In this document: positions 63,303-64,000 of the stretch, one piece after another
Numbering within the stretch: position 1 is the stretch's first letter
Layout of the letters: every line of letters begins with the position of its first letter
NCBI GenBank assembly: GCA_016720685.1
Contig: JADKKC010000001.1
Span: 308,112 to 372,111, forward strand
From: Zoogloea sp.
Lineage (GTDB): Bacteria > Pseudomonadota > Gammaproteobacteria > Burkholderiales > Rhodocyclaceae
Reading direction: 5' to 3'
DNA length: 64,000 bases
Made by a program: the position numbers and the translations under genes
Notes under the pieces: model-generated
What the model saw: the letters and a program-made list of their open reading frames with translations, nothing else
Told to the model about the DNA's origin: nothing
Databases searched by the model: none

Positions 63303-64000
63303 ATGGATGCAGAAATCATTGCGATGCTCGGGCAGGACGGCGTCACCAACGGTGCCATCTACGCGCTTTTGGCGCTGGCGCTGGTGCTGGTGTTTGCCGT
63401 AACCCGAGTCATTTTCATTCCCCAGGGCGAATTCCTGGCCTGGGGTGCCTTAACGATGGCCGCCCTCGAAGGCGGCCATTTGCCCACCACGGTGTGGCTG
63501 CTGGCCGGCCTGGGCGTGCTGGCGCTGGGTGTCGACCTGTTCTCCGCCACGGGCCGCCGCACCATCGGCCGGTCCGGTGCTCTGGAACCTGGCCTACCCG
63601 CTGGCGCTGGCCGGCCTGCTGTGGGTTCTGCCGCTGGCAGAGCTGTCCACGTGGGCGCGGGTGATCGTCACGCTGGCGATCGTCGTGCCGATGGGCCCGA
63701 TGCTCTACCGCGTCGCCTTTCAGCCGGTGGCCGAGGCGCCGGTGCTGGTGCTGCTGATCATCTCGGTGGCGGTGCACCTGGCCATGGTCGGTTTCGGCCT
63801 CCTGGCGTTTGGCCCCGAAGGTTCGCGCACCACGCCGTTCAGCGAAGCCCAGCTTGAGCTTGGCACGCTGATGGTGGGTGGCCACACGCTGGTCGTGATC
63901 CTCGCCTCGCTGGTGCTGATCGTCGGGCTCTACCTGTTCTTCGACCGCACCCTGTACGGCAAGGCCCTGCGCGCCACCGCCATCAACCGTAACGGCGCGC
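63303..64000 (+). pseudogene. Branched-chain-type ABC permease (LivH-like), partial, with one base gain
   Basis: An inner-membrane permease beginning MDAEIIAMLGQDGVTNGAIYALLALALVLV, with LivH features such as RVIFIPQGEFLAWGALT. Near 63573 the frame slips after TIGR; removing one T gives PVLWNLAYPLALAGLL, and the hydrophobic sequence then continues (VGLYLFFDRTLYGKALRATA) to the window end without a stop. The gene is cut by the window edge. The EAA-type contact region ALRATAINRNGA is at the cut. It is the partner of the binding protein upstream. Confidence 0.82.

Overview
The window is GC-rich (roughly two thirds G+C) with dense genes. Its content points to a betaproteobacterium of the Rhodocyclales/Zoogloeaceae type (Azoarcus-, Aromatoleum- or Thauera-like). 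The clues are the yhdP-nitrilase-tldD neighbourhood, single-copy housekeeping genes (glnE, aroG, pyrC, gpmI, rsmI), aromatic catabolism of the mhp type with a branched-chain ABC transporter, and many sensor proteins. The taxonomic call is inference. I see no rRNA, tRNA, CRISPR array, prophage or transposase.

Layout. 0-12 kb: RNA helicase rhlE, glnE, then yhdP-nitrilase-tldD and a broken PilJ-N-like gene. 12-20 kb: aroG, a PAS-GGDEF membrane protein, gluQ, a periplasmic glutathione peroxidase, a truncated DUF3833-SDR-NTF2 cluster and a small ORF. 19.7-28.9 kb: kup, a haem-binding DUF3365-HAMP sensor with a Ser/Thr kinase that carries a cyclase-like domain, a convergent HPt protein, a copper-storage protein, a BON lipoprotein, a SIS protein, a secreted HIRAN protein, yraN and rsmI. 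28.9-38.1 kb: one co-oriented acidic amino acid locus (gltI-ansB-gltJKL-gdh-aauS-aauR). Its head has a well-matched sigma-54 promoter and a perfect AauR-type palindrome. 38.2-43.7 kb: pyrC, a lipoprotein, DUF3025, gpmI, a 165-bp hairpin element and a Phd-PIN toxin-antitoxin pair with its own palindromic operator. 43.7-50.7 kb: a five-gene acyl-CoA cluster (hydratase, CaiB/racemase, dehydrogenase, thiolase, 3-hydroxyacyl-CoA dehydrogenase) divergent from an AraC-type regulator; it fits isoleucine or 2-methyl-acyl-CoA degradation. 50.9-58.1 kb: a 972-residue HD-GYP protein, an acyltransferase, a damaged CDGSH iron-sulfur gene and a cyclic-nucleotide-domain/acetate kinase/PduL fusion. 58.3-64 kb: an IclR regulator divergent from mhpA-mhpB and a Liv-type transporter that runs off the end of the window.

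Two things stand out. First, the 774-residue fusion joins a Crp-like sensor domain to acetate kinase and to the phosphotransacylase PduL. One polypeptide could therefore take acetyl-CoA to acetate plus ATP under ligand control. Second, at least ten otherwise well-conserved genes each carry one or two short indels that shift the frame, mostly single-base losses. This looks more like uncorrected sequencing or assembly error than decay. Those genes are listed as interrupted, but their products are probably made in the real organism. One small minus-strand gene (16800-17076) becomes visible only when such an indel is allowed for.
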